A stretch of DNA of 64,000 nt from Shewanella carassii (GTDB lineage Bacteria > Pseudomonadota > Gammaproteobacteria > Enterobacterales > Shewanellaceae): assembly GCF_002777975.1 (NCBI RefSeq), contig NZ_NGVS01000008.1:1-64000 (forward strand). Reading direction: 5' to 3'. Made by a program: the position numbers and the translations under genes. Positions 27,823-35,655 of this stretch are shown here, piece by piece. Every line of letters begins with the position of its first letter. Within the stretch, counting starts at the first letter, position 1. A model generated the notes under the pieces. That model made no database searches. It saw only the letters and a program-made list of their open reading frames with translations, and was not told the origin of the DNA.

Positions 27823-28935
27823 ATGTTCAACTTCTCGCAATCTACTAAATCTATCCCTGTTTCAGTATCCAAACTGTCGCTATTGCTCCTGCCTCTTATG
27901 TTCGGTACTGCCCAAGCCGGGTTGGATGAAAGTTATCAGGCCTATCAACAAGCGTTGGAAAAGGGTGACAAGGCTCAGATAATTAGTGCTGCCGAGCAGG
28001 CCTATGCCGACGGTAAAGCCAAATTGGGTGCAACCGATAAGACGACCTTGGCGCTGGCGATGAATCTGGCCAAGGCGTTGCAGCAGCCGCGTAATCAGAT
28101 GTTAGATGAGCAAGGAACTGCCAATCAGCAAAGGAGTGAAGCCCTATACTTGCAAGCGCTGCAAGGTTATCGAGCACTGTATGGCGAACAGGCCTTGGAA
28201 GTGCTCGACCCTATGCTGGGACTGGCGCACAGCAGCAATCCTAAAGAGGCGGCTAAGCTTTACCAGCAGGCTATCGCCTTGGCTGATGGTAAAAATGACC
28301 GGCTGCTAGCCGCCGCAGTGCGTCTCGAAGCGTTTAACGATCTCGTTGTGACTGAGGTTTATGACCGCGAGGTTCGAGCCTATGCCCTCGATGCCCAGAA
28401 GATTTACCATGAACTCGCCCCCAAAGATTCTTTGCAGCGGGTCAATGTCGATACAGCTGTGGCCACTATTTACTTGGCAGAGCAAAAGTATGCCGAGGCC
28501 GAACCGCTGCTGCTGGAAGTGATAGAGCAGCTCAAGGTATTACCCTTTGATGCGCCGGTTGCGCTGTCGGCTCATGCCTACCTGGTTGAACTCTATTCCC
28601 GCCAGGGAGAAGAAGACAAAGCGACTCAACACTGTCAGGCGATAGGCAATATGCGCCCTTGGAGTGTGGATCAGGAGCAGCGGCCCCTGTTTCGGTTGGT
28701 GCCTGGTTATCCGCTTCAGTACGCCAAGATGAGCCGCCAAGGTTGGGTTGATGTCGAGGTGACAGTCAACGAGCAGGGCGCTGTCAGCCATGTGGAGGTG
28801 CTGGATTCCAAAGGCGGTAAACAGTTTGAAATAGAAACCGTCAAAGCCGTGTCCAAATGGCGCTATGCCCCTAAGTTTGTCGATGGCAAACCCGTTAGCG
28901 CCAAGACGCGATCCAAGATCTCCTTTACGCTTTAG
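27823..28935 (+). CDS. TPR-like periplasmic protein with C-terminal TonB domain
   Basis: A signal peptide (about residues 1-32, ending GTAQA) leads into a helical repeat region (about 33-285) with TPR-like features (YLQALQGYRALYGEQ, YAEAEPLLLEVIEQL). A TonB C-terminal domain (about 290-370) then follows. It is recognised from YPLQYAKMSRQGWVDVEVTV, the VEVLDSKGG turn and KWRYAPKFVDGKPV. Normal TonB proteins keep an uncleaved N-terminal anchor that contacts ExbB/ExbD and have a Pro-rich spacer; this one has neither, and no exbBD lies nearby. It may be an accessory periplasmic link rather than an energy transducer. It is transcribed alone with its own terminator. Confidence 0.8.
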   Translation: MFNFSQSTKSIPVSVSKLSLLLLPLMFGTAQAGLDESYQAYQQALEKGDKAQIISAAEQAYADGKAKLGATDKTTLALAMNLAKALQQPRNQMLDEQGTANQQRSEALYLQALQGYRALYGEQALEVLDPMLGLAHSSNPKEAAKLYQQAIALADGKNDRLLAAAVRLEAFNDLVVTEVYDREVRAYALDAQKIYHELAPKDSLQRVNVDTAVATIYLAEQKYAEAEPLLLEVIEQLKVLPFDAPVALSAHAYLVELYSRQGEEDKATQHCQAIGNMRPWSVDQEQRPLFRLVPGYPLQYAKMSRQGWVDVEVTVNEQGAVSHVEVLDSKGGKQFEIETVKAVSKWRYAPKFVDGKPVSAKTRSKISFTL

Positions 28936-28987
28936 CGCTGCTGCGGATAGCAGAGCCAGACTAGGTTTACATTTGTTTCTATGATCC

Positions 28988-29023
28988 AATCAGCCGCTAC
29001 AATTCCTGTAGTGGCTGATTTTT
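28988..29023 (+). terminator. Terminator of the TonB-domain gene
   Basis: AATCAGCC-CTACA pairs with TGTAG-GGCTGATT (one internal mismatch), followed by TTTT. Confidence 0.8.
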
Positions 29024-29296
29024 ATGTTTATCTTCAAAGAGTGACGATAGTTTTGTGACAGTTGTGGCGGAGCACTCCTTTGAGGCTTTTGGGCAGTACT
29101 GACTGGTAAAGCTGATGATAACTGTCATGAGTGGTCTTATGAATCGTCTCACAAATCTTCTTGTAAACCGTCTTTTAAACAGAGACGAGCGGCTTTGGCG
29201 TAGTGACATAGCCGGAGGCATTAGTTACTCAGAGAACCGAAATACTCTCAGGTGAAGAGGAAAAGGTGGAGGAGGAGTTGGGGCTAGGGGGCAATC

Positions 29297-29319
29297 AAGC
29301 CTTGAACCGAAACGTTTCG
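29297..29319. repeat. Third copy of the AAGCCTTGA..GAAACGT motif, ending in a palindrome
   Basis: The 19 bases from 29297 match the tandem units at 25131-25172. The right end forms a perfect palindrome, CGAAACGTTTCG (29308-29319), which resembles a LacI-family operator core. The site lies between convergent genes, so a promoter role is doubtful. The rest of 28936-29424 holds two terminators and no credible gene; the small minus-strand frame near 28997-29221 is a low-complexity Arg/Phe run. Confidence 0.5.
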
Positions 29320-29382
29320 CTATGGCTAAGATACGGCAAAAAACAGGTTAATTAGGCTTCTCTTCGAATTTGAGAGCGGAGG

Positions 29383-29411
29383 TCAATCCACCGGCAATGC
29401 CGGTGGATTGA
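29383..29411 (-). terminator. Terminator of proS
   Basis: TCAATCCACCGGC pairs perfectly with GCCGGTGGATTGA, 14 bases past the proS stop. The T-run on the minus strand is weak, but the stem is very strong. Confidence 0.75.
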
Positions 29412-29424
29412 TACAGCAGAATGA

Positions 29425-31143
29425 TTACTTCAGACCCGCGGTCTTCTTGATAAAGTCCACTATCTCCGCCATAGGCACTTCCTGCTTTTCTCCGGTGCGG
29501 CGGTTCTTATATTCATAAACACCGGCATCCAGGTTGCGGTCGCCAATCACTATGGTGTGAGGCAGACCCAGGAGTTCCATATCGGCAAACATCACGCCAG
29601 GGCGCTCTTTACGGTCATCAAACAGCACTTCGATACCCGCATCGGTCAGCTCTTTGTAAAGCTGTTCGGCAGTATCAGTTACTCTATGTGACTTGTGCAT
29701 ATTCATCGGCAGAATACCCACTGTGAATGGCGCAATAGCTTCCGGCCAGATGATACCGCGGTCATCGTGATTCTGCTCGATAGCGGCGGCAACGATGCGG
29801 CTGACGCCGACACCATAACAGCCCATCAGCAGGGTCTGAGACTTGCCATTCTCGTCCAGCACAGTGGCGTTCATGGCGGCAGAATAGTTGGTGCCCAGCT
29901 GGAAGATATGGCCAACTTCAATACCGCGGGCGAAGGCGTAAGTGCCTTTGCCGTCAGGGGTGGTTTCGCCTTCCACTACGTTACGGATATCGGCGGCGCT
30001 GGCCAGCGGCAGATCCCGCTCCCAGTTAATACCGAAATAGTGTTTGCCATCTAGGTTAGCACCGGCGGCAAAGTCGCTCATCACGGCAACACTGTGATCT
30101 ATAACCACAGGAATAGACAGACCGACTGGACCAAGAGAACCTGGGCCGGCTCCCAGTGCGTCACGGATTTCTGCTTCAGAGGCAAATTCCAGCGGCGCTG
30201 CAACCAGTTCCAGTTTGTCGGCTTTGACTTCGTTCAGCTCATGGTCGCCACGGACAACCAGGGCCACCAGAGGGGCTTCTTCGGTGGCGCCTTTGACTAT
30301 CAGAGTCTTAACCGTCTTGGTGATATCCAGGCCAAACTGCTCAACCAGTTCGTCTATGGTTTTGGCATTGGGTGTGTCGACCAGGGTCATTTCCTGAGTG
30401 GGCGCGGCGCGCTCTGTGGTTGGCAGCGGCGCTTCAGCCTTCTCGATATTGGCGGCATAGTCGCTGCCATTGGAGTAGGCAATCAGATCTTCGCCGCTGC
30501 TTGCCAGCACGTGGAACTCGTGTGACATGCTGCCACCGATAGAGCCGGTATCTGCCAGTACAGGACGGAAGGCCAGGCCCATGCGCGACAAGATGTTGCT
30601 GTAAGCCGTGTACATGGCCTGATAGGTATCATCCATGGTTTGCTGATCCAGATGGAAAGAGTAGGCATCTTTCATCAGGAACTCACGTGAGCGCATAACA
30701 CCGAAGCGTGGGCGAACTTCATCACGGAATTTGGTCTGAATTTGATACAGGGTCAGCGGCAGTTGCTTGTAGGAGCTGACTTCTTTGCGCACCAGATCGG
30801 TAATTACTTCTTCATGGGTCGGGCCCAGGACGAAGTCACGATTGTGACGGTCTACAAAGCGCAGCAATTCCGGGCCAAATTTGTCCCAGCGACCTGTTTC
30901 CACCCAGAGATCCCCCGGCTGTACCATGGGCATCAGAATTTCGATGGCACCGGCCTTGTTCATCTCTTCACGCACAATGGCTTCGACCTTGCGTAGTACA
31001 CGCAGGCCGGACGGCAGCCAGCTATAGAGGCCTGAGGCGTTGCGACGTATCATACCGGCGCGCAGCATAAGCTGATGACTGACTATCTCTGCATTGGCAG
31101 GGTTTTCTTTCTGTGTTGATAACAGGTATTGACTGACTCGCAT
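29425..31143 (-). CDS. proS: Prolyl-tRNA synthetase
   Basis: Charges tRNA-Pro. The 572-residue protein is the long bacterial class-II type: catalytic core (motif 2 in [19 protein letters not shown]), a YbaK-like editing insertion (about residues 225-400, removing mischarged Ala) and a C-terminal anticodon-binding domain with the motif-3-like [13 protein letters not shown] between them. The ATG start [15 protein letters not shown] is the conserved family start. Confidence 0.97.
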   Translation of the reverse strand: MRVSQYLLSTQKENPANAEIVSHQLMLRAGMIRRNASGLYSWLPSGLRVLRKVEAIVREEMNKAGAIEILMPMVQPGDLWVETGRWDKFGPELLRFVDRHNRDFVLGPTHEEVITDLVRKEVSSYKQLPLTLYQIQTKFRDEVRPRFGVMRSREFLMKDAYSFHLDQQTMDDTYQAMYTAYSNILSRMGLAFRPVLADTGSIGGSMSHEFHVLASSGEDLIAYSNGSDYAANIEKAEAPLPTTERAAPTQEMTLVDTPNAKTIDELVEQFGLDITKTVKTLIVKGATEEAPLVALVVRGDHELNEVKADKLELVAAPLEFASEAEIRDALGAGPGSLGPVGLSIPVVIDHSVAVMSDFAAGANLDGKHYFGINWERDLPLASAADIRNVVEGETTPDGKGTYAFARGIEVGHIFQLGTNYSAAMNATVLDENGKSQTLLMGCYGVGVSRIVAAAIEQNHDDRGIIWPEAIAPFTVGILPMNMHKSHRVTDTAEQLYKELTDAGIEVLFDDRKERPGVMFADMELLGLPHTIVIGDRNLDAGVYEYKNRRTGEKQEVPMAEIVDFIKKTAGLK

Positions 31144-31243
31144 TACCTTGGGTCCGAAATGAATTGAATGGCCGCCATTTTATCACTTGCTTTGATGATG
31201 TCACGCGGCGAGGGTGGATAAATTCCCCTTTCCTTGCTCGAAT

Positions 31244-32497
31244 TTAGCCTATAGGTAACTGATTGACCCCTGCACTGCAGTTGCCGCCGCGATTTTGGGC
31301 GCTGAGCAGGGCTTCTTCGGCCTGAAATAGTAAGCTGTCCCAACCTTGTTGTTTGCTGGGTTGGATGTTGGCCACGCCGATAGAGACTGTCAGTCGCGGG
31401 CTTTGGGCCTTGGCTCGCAGATTGGCCGCCAACACAAATTGATTGAGGCTCTGGGCGATGCGGATACAGGCTTCCGGATCGCGGTCTGGCAGTAACAGCG
31501 CCAACTGAGATTGCTGTAATCGCGCCAGAAAGTGCTCTCCGTTAATTTCAAAGTCCAGCAGCCTTTGGGCCAAATGCAGCAGGGGTTCGCCGGTAATAAT
31601 TTGATCGCTCTGAATGAGTAATAGGCCTATTCTGCGTTGCTTTGTAGCCCCCTTGTGCCAGGCCTGTTTCAGCAGTTGGTTGAAACTGCGGCGGTTATAG
31701 AGTCCTGTGAGTTCGTCTTGTTGTTGGTCGCTGGTCAAGGCGCTCATCTGGGCTTCGAGTGCCTGCAGCGCATGGTTTATCTTGAGTGTTTCCCGATTCA
31801 CGGCACTTGGGGAGTGACCGCCGAAGTTTTGCTCGGCCAGCTCGCTGAGTTTATGGCTGGTTTGCAGTAGGGGTTTAAGCAGATGGCGACCGAGCACGGC
31901 CCAGGCCACGGCTTGGCTCAAAACTATCAGCGCCAATGACCCGAGCATCAGCCAAAGCAGAGTCTGTGCCAGTGACTCGCTGTTCTTTTGAGCCTGAGCA
32001 TCCAGATGGGTCAGCCCTATGCCGGATAGGCGCAGGGAGAGATGATCTATGATACTTATCATGCCGCTCATGTGCGGGGCTCTCACCGGGTAACCGCTCA
32101 TCACAGACAGTTGCTGCCCCAGCGCCAGAGCCTCATCATACTCTTGGGTCGCCAGGGTGAATTGACTTAGGGTGGTTATTATCTGTTGTTGTCTCTGCCT
32201 GGCTTCATCGAGAATAGCTTCCCGCTCATTGGGGGAATAGGTGGGCCAGTTGTTTTTGAGCTTCAATAGTGCCAGATGTTGGACTTGATTGGCCTTAATG
32301 GTTTGCAATAGCTTCTTTTGTTTATCGAATTCTGCTGCATGGACTTGGCCGGTACGCTCCATCACCCAGATGCTGGCACTGCCGGAAAAGACTATCAGCC
32401 CAGCCAACAGGAAAAAGCCAAGTAGTAACCGGCTACGGATCCCCGGTAAGCTTTGGAGTGCGGTTGTTGACGGTTTGGGGGTGGGTTGGCAATCCAT
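31244..32497 (-). CDS. Membrane sensor with degenerate GGDEF domain
   Basis: Two transmembrane helices (near the N-terminus and around residue 200) bracket a periplasmic helical sensor region. A HAMP-like linker and a GGDEF-fold domain follow. The fold's opening motif DELTGLYNRRSFNQLL is kept, but the catalytic GGDEF loop is replaced by LQQSQ (LARLQQSQLALLLPD). It should not make c-di-GMP and may act as a receptor or partner. The start is uncertain. A GTG at 32530 overlaps the upstream gene by 17 bases. I prefer the ATG at 32497, which has AGAGGA eleven bases upstream; the ATG at 32506 has the same site too close. It is the last gene of the trmO operon. Confidence 0.82.
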   Translation of the reverse strand: MDCQPTPKPSTTALQSLPGIRSRLLLGFFLLAGLIVFSGSASIWVMERTGQVHAAEFDKQKKLLQTIKANQVQHLALLKLKNNWPTYSPNEREAILDEARQRQQQIITTLSQFTLATQEYDEALALGQQLSVMSGYPVRAPHMSGMISIIDHLSLRLSGIGLTHLDAQAQKNSESLAQTLLWLMLGSLALIVLSQAVAWAVLGRHLLKPLLQTSHKLSELAEQNFGGHSPSAVNRETLKINHALQALEAQMSALTSDQQQDELTGLYNRRSFNQLLKQAWHKGATKQRRIGLLLIQSDQIITGEPLLHLAQRLLDFEINGEHFLARLQQSQLALLLPDRDPEACIRIAQSLNQFVLAANLRAKAQSPRLTVSIGVANIQPSKQQGWDSLLFQAEEALLSAQNRGGNCSAGVNQLPIG

Positions 32498-32513
32498 GGC
32501 GCTCATCTTCCTC

Positions 32514-33167
32514 TTATTGATTTTTTTCACTGCCCGTCAGTGGCTTATCGCGTCTATCGCCCACTACTCTAGCAGGGTTTCCCGCCATTATGGCAAACGC
32601 GGGTACCGACTTGGTGACAATGGCGCCCATGGCAATCACGGCGCAGTCGCCTATGGTCACGCCATCGACGATACCGGCCTGGGCACCAATCCAGACATCT
32701 TCGCCAATCACAATCCCCTTGGATTGGCTGCTCTGACGATAGATGGGCATATCCGGCGCCATACCATGATTGAAGGCGTAGATGGTGACATTGTTGGCGA
32801 TACGGGTCTTGTCACCTATCACTATGCCGCGACTGCCGCCATCCAGCGAGCAGCCGTGGTTGATGCTGACCTCCCGGCCTATCTGTATCGGTCCGTGCAG
32901 AAAGCAGTTGGCGGCTATCATGCACTCATCGCCCAGGGTTATCGGCCTGCCGGGTTCGGCAAACAGCTCTGCCTCGGGGGCGATAAAGCAGTTTTGCCCT
33001 ATGCTGATGGTTTCAAGGGCCTGGAGTCTCGCCTGAATCGCCTGTTGCCAGGGGCGGGCCCACTCGAGATGCTTGGGTTTGAGGCGATACCAGAGCCAGG
33101 GCATCCAGGAGAGGCGCCTCTTGTGTTGCGCCTGATAGTCATCCGCTGAGGGGGTAAAATCAATCAT
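32514..33167 (-). CDS. Hexapeptide-repeat acyltransferase (WcaF/Maa-like)
   Basis: A left-handed beta-helix O-acetyltransferase, likely acetylating a sugar or small hydroxylated molecule. Hexapeptide repeats run from about residue 60 (ISIGQNCFIAPEAEL) to 200. The catalytic His lies in AFNHGM, and the C-terminal AGNPARVVG is typical of the family. I chose the ATG at 33167, which overlaps the trmO stop as ATGA, over a start nine codons upstream. It is a cytoplasmic trimer by family precedent; the substrate is unknown, as no polysaccharide cluster adjoins it. Confidence 0.85.
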   Translation of the reverse strand: MIDFTPSADDYQAQHKRRLSWMPWLWYRLKPKHLEWARPWQQAIQARLQALETISIGQNCFIAPEAELFAEPGRPITLGDECMIAANCFLHGPIQIGREVSINHGCSLDGGSRGIVIGDKTRIANNVTIYAFNHGMAPDMPIYRQSSQSKGIVIGEDVWIGAQAGIVDGVTIGDCAVIAMGAIVTKSVPAFAIMAGNPARVVGDRRDKPLTGSEKNQ

Positions 33168-33898
33168 ACTCCGGCGCCGGACGCTTTGGCACAAAAGGGC
33201 TGTATGGTTTCGACTTCAATGCCTTGCTCTTGGGCATACCAGAAGATATCCAGATCATACAGCGCCACTTGATAGCGTTTAGGATCCGGTTTACCTTTCT
33301 TGTAAGCGGGTCTCGGATCCTGGGCCAGCACCGCCTGAATAAGCTTATCCAGCCCGGGATAGCGTTTCTCGAGTCGGCTCAGTTGTTCTACTGCCTGATT
33401 GCTAAAGTTGACCTCAACCTGCTCTGGGGCTTGCTGCGCTATGCCGCCTATCGCGTCGGGTATCGCATCCGAGAAGGGGATATAGGGCTTGATGTCGATT
33501 ATTGGGGTGCCATCGAGTAGATCCATGCCGGAGATCTCCAGGACCACCTTGCCTTTGCCTTGGTGGATCTGATGCAGCTTCACCACGGATTGGCCAATGC
33601 CATTGGGCCTGAAGGTGGAGCGGGTGGCAAACACCCCGAGTTTTTCATTGCCGCCGAGCCGGGGAGGGCGCACCGTGGTTTTCCAGCCCTGAGCCAGATT
33701 TTCATGAAAGCAGAACAGTAACCAGAGGTGGGAATACTGCTCCAGCCCACGTACCGCATCGATATGATTGTAAGGTGCTGTCAGTTCGACAAAACCGCGA
33801 ACAAAGTCCACCAACCCCGGCTGACGAGGAATACCAAACTTCTGTTTATATGGTGTCCGGCAATAGGCTACCGCTTCTATCTGAGTCGAAAACCCCAT
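33164..33898 (-). CDS. trmO: tRNA (N6-threonylcarbamoyl-A37) methyltransferase TrmO (TsaA)
   Basis: Methylates t6A37 to m6t6A in threonine tRNAs with S-adenosylmethionine. The N-terminal beta-barrel UPF0066 domain shows FGIPRQPGLV, LEQYSHLWLLFCFH, FATRSTFRPNGIG and LLDGTPIIDIKPY; a C-terminal helical extension follows. I take the ATG at 33898 (MGFSTQIEAVAYC). The open frame reaches 40 codons further upstream into rcsF territory without family similarity. Protein length is 244 residues. Its stop overlaps the acyltransferase start. Confidence 0.92.
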   Translation of the reverse strand: MGFSTQIEAVAYCRTPYKQKFGIPRQPGLVDFVRGFVELTAPYNHIDAVRGLEQYSHLWLLFCFHENLAQGWKTTVRPPRLGGNEKLGVFATRSTFRPNGIGQSVVKLHQIHQGKGKVVLEISGMDLLDGTPIIDIKPYIPFSDAIPDAIGGIAQQAPEQVEVNFSNQAVEQLSRLEKRYPGLDKLIQAVLAQDPRPAYKKGKPDPKRYQVALYDLDIFWYAQEQGIEVETIQPFCAKASGAGV

Positions 33899-33908
33899 AA
33901 CGCTCTGC

Positions 33909-34289
33909 TTACTCCTTTGGGATTGCCAGGCGAATAGCCTGACCGACACACATGGCGCTGGTGTAGCAACCGGCGGCGGCTTCCTGGGTTTCGACACAAT
34001 TTTTAATGATAAGACCATTGGCCTTCATATCGGCGGCCGCCCGGCGCGCCTCAGTGCGGGCATCAGCCATAGTGGCCGGTACACCATCGGGAGCGGACTG
34101 ACAGGCATTGCCTTCCACCAATCCCAGCACTTCATATTGGCCTGTTGGTCGGCTGCCATCGAACAACTGTACTTCCGAGGGTTTGAAGTACTCCTGGATA
34201 GCCTGGCTGTCGAGGTTGGAATTGAAGCTGTATTCCCCGGCGCAGCCGCCAAGCAGCAGTACCAGAGTGGAGAGAAAAATCGGTTTCAT
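33909..34289 (-). CDS. rcsF: Outer-membrane stress-sensing lipoprotein RcsF
   Basis: Senses envelope damage and activates the Rcs phosphorelay in enterobacteria. The 126-residue protein has a lipobox ending GGC at Cys16. A C-terminal domain with four cysteines (in GNACQS, KNCVE, GCYTS and MCVGQ) matches the two non-consecutive disulfides of E. coli RcsF. The runs DMKANGLIIKNC and GCYTSAMCVGQAI align well with it. The enterobacterial proline-rich linker is shorter here. No rcsB, rcsC or rcsD is in the window. It lies ten bases before trmO on the same strand, and rcsF-trmO is also the E. coli order. Confidence 0.85.
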   Translation of the reverse strand: MKPIFLSTLVLLLGGCAGEYSFNSNLDSQAIQEYFKPSEVQLFDGSRPTGQYEVLGLVEGNACQSAPDGVPATMADARTEARRAAADMKANGLIIKNCVETQEAAAGCYTSAMCVGQAIRLAIPKE

Positions 34290-34350
34290 GGCCCGGCCTT
34301 ATGGTTATTGGTCCATGCTCCCGGCCATCCCGGGAGCTGTATGGGAAATT

Positions 34351-35655
34351 CTATCGCTTCAAATACTTTTGATAAAGCTGCCGATGACGATTGTTGAGAT
34401 CCACCTGTCTGCCGTCGATAAACATCAGCTCTATCCGGCTGCTCATGGGGTCGAGAATATCGCCGCTGCTGACGACAAGGTTAGCCTGAAACCCGGGCGC
34501 TATCGCCCCCAGGTTGTCTACGCCCAGTATCTTGGCGGCATCTTGCGTAATCGCCTTGAGCGCCTGCTCTTTGCTGAGCCCCCAAGCCACGGTTTGGCCT
34601 GCGGCCAGCGGCAGGTTACGGCTGTCCCAATCGGAGCTGAAGCCGAGAGCGAAGGGAATACCTGCGCGCTTGAGCAAGGCCGGTACTCTAAATGCCTGAC
34701 CTATGGGCTCATCTTCTCGTAGTGGCAAGTCAAGCGTATGGGTATAGATGACGCTTGCCTCTATTTCATTGAGCGCTGCATCCAGGCGCCAGGCATCATA
34801 GCCACCGACCAGGGTTAACTTGAATCCATACTGACGGGCCAGAGCAATGGCAGCCTCTATCTGCCGTTGCCTGTCGGCATGGACAAACAGCCGCGCCTCC
34901 TGGCGATACAGAGGCAAGAGCGCTTGCCAGCGGCTATCTTCAAGGGCACCTTCGCTGCTTTGTTGACTCAAGGCATAGCGTTTACCTGCTTCAAAGTGTT
35001 TGTGTATCTGTGACAGGGCGTCCAGATAGGCCATTTGCGCCTGCTTATCTGCCTCGCTGGTACCTTGTTTTTGCGGCGCAGTTGGCCAATAGAGGTGGAA
35101 CTGTGGTCTAGCTGGAACCTGGGCATCTTCTATGGTCCAGGCATCCAGTGAGACCAGTGCCGATTGCCCGGCAATGCCCGAGCCTCTCGGCACTATCTGG
35201 GCATGGGTGATACCGTTGGCCCGCACACTGGGCAACAATTCCGAATCCGGGTTGAAGGCGCTGGCGGCTTCAAGCTGCGGATTGGCACTGCCCACATCAC
35301 GGCTATCGACTGTTGGCCTGGCCATGGCTATTTCCACCAATCCCAGGGTGGTATCCAGTGCGATGAGGCCGGGATAAAGGTGTTTGCCGCTGAGATCAAA
35401 TTCCCGGGCATTTTCAGCCGTTAATCCTAGGCCTACGGCGCTGATAATGCCTTGCTCGAGCAGCACATCGGTATTTTCGAGTGTGCCTTGGCTGACGGTG
35501 TGAACCGTGGCGTTTTTCAATAATATGGCTTGCTGCTGGCGCTCGGCCGGGATCAGGTTATGGGCCTTTGCCGGGGCGAACATCAATAGCGAACCACCCA
35601 GCAGCAGATATACCAGCATAGATGCCATGCGTGGCAATAGAGGAAACTTAGTCAC
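34351..35655 (-). CDS. Amidohydrolase-family periplasmic protein, metal site largely lost
   Basis: The signal peptide ends near residue 31 (APAKAHN). The fold is that of the imidazolonepropionase-like amidohydrolases (LLKNATVHTVSQG, SGKHLYPGLIALD; C-terminal AIAPGFQANLVVSSGDILDPMSSRIELMFIDGRQV). The usual HxH metal motif after PGLI is missing (ALDTTLGLVE), so hydrolase activity is doubtful. Translation starts at GTG 35655, whose bases overlap the TGA of the preceding gene (GTGA), so the two are translationally coupled. It may be a non-catalytic partner of the larger protein. Confidence 0.8.
   Translation of the reverse strand: MTKFPLLPRMASMLVYLLLGGSLLMFAPAKAHNLIPAERQQQAILLKNATVHTVSQGTLENTDVLLEQGIISAVGLGLTAENAREFDLSGKHLYPGLIALDTTLGLVEIAMARPTVDSRDVGSANPQLEAASAFNPDSELLPSVRANGITHAQIVPRGSGIAGQSALVSLDAWTIEDAQVPARPQFHLYWPTAPQKQGTSEADKQAQMAYLDALSQIHKHFEAGKRYALSQQSSEGALEDSRWQALLPLYRQEARLFVHADRQRQIEAAIALARQYGFKLTLVGGYDAWRLDAALNEIEASVIYTHTLDLPLREDEPIGQAFRVPALLKRAGIPFALGFSSDWDSRNLPLAAGQTVAWGLSKEQALKAITQDAAKILGVDNLGAIAPGFQANLVVSSGDILDPMSSRIELMFIDGRQVDLNNRHRQLYQKYLKR

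Noticed and set aside
28997-29221. 74-codon minus-strand frame rich in Arg and Phe
   Set aside because: It runs through the terminator of the TonB-domain gene, is repetitive and has no ribosome-binding site.
29308-29319. CGAAACGTTTCG as a LacI-family operator
   Set aside because: It lies between two convergent genes with no promoter to control; kept only as part of the repeat.
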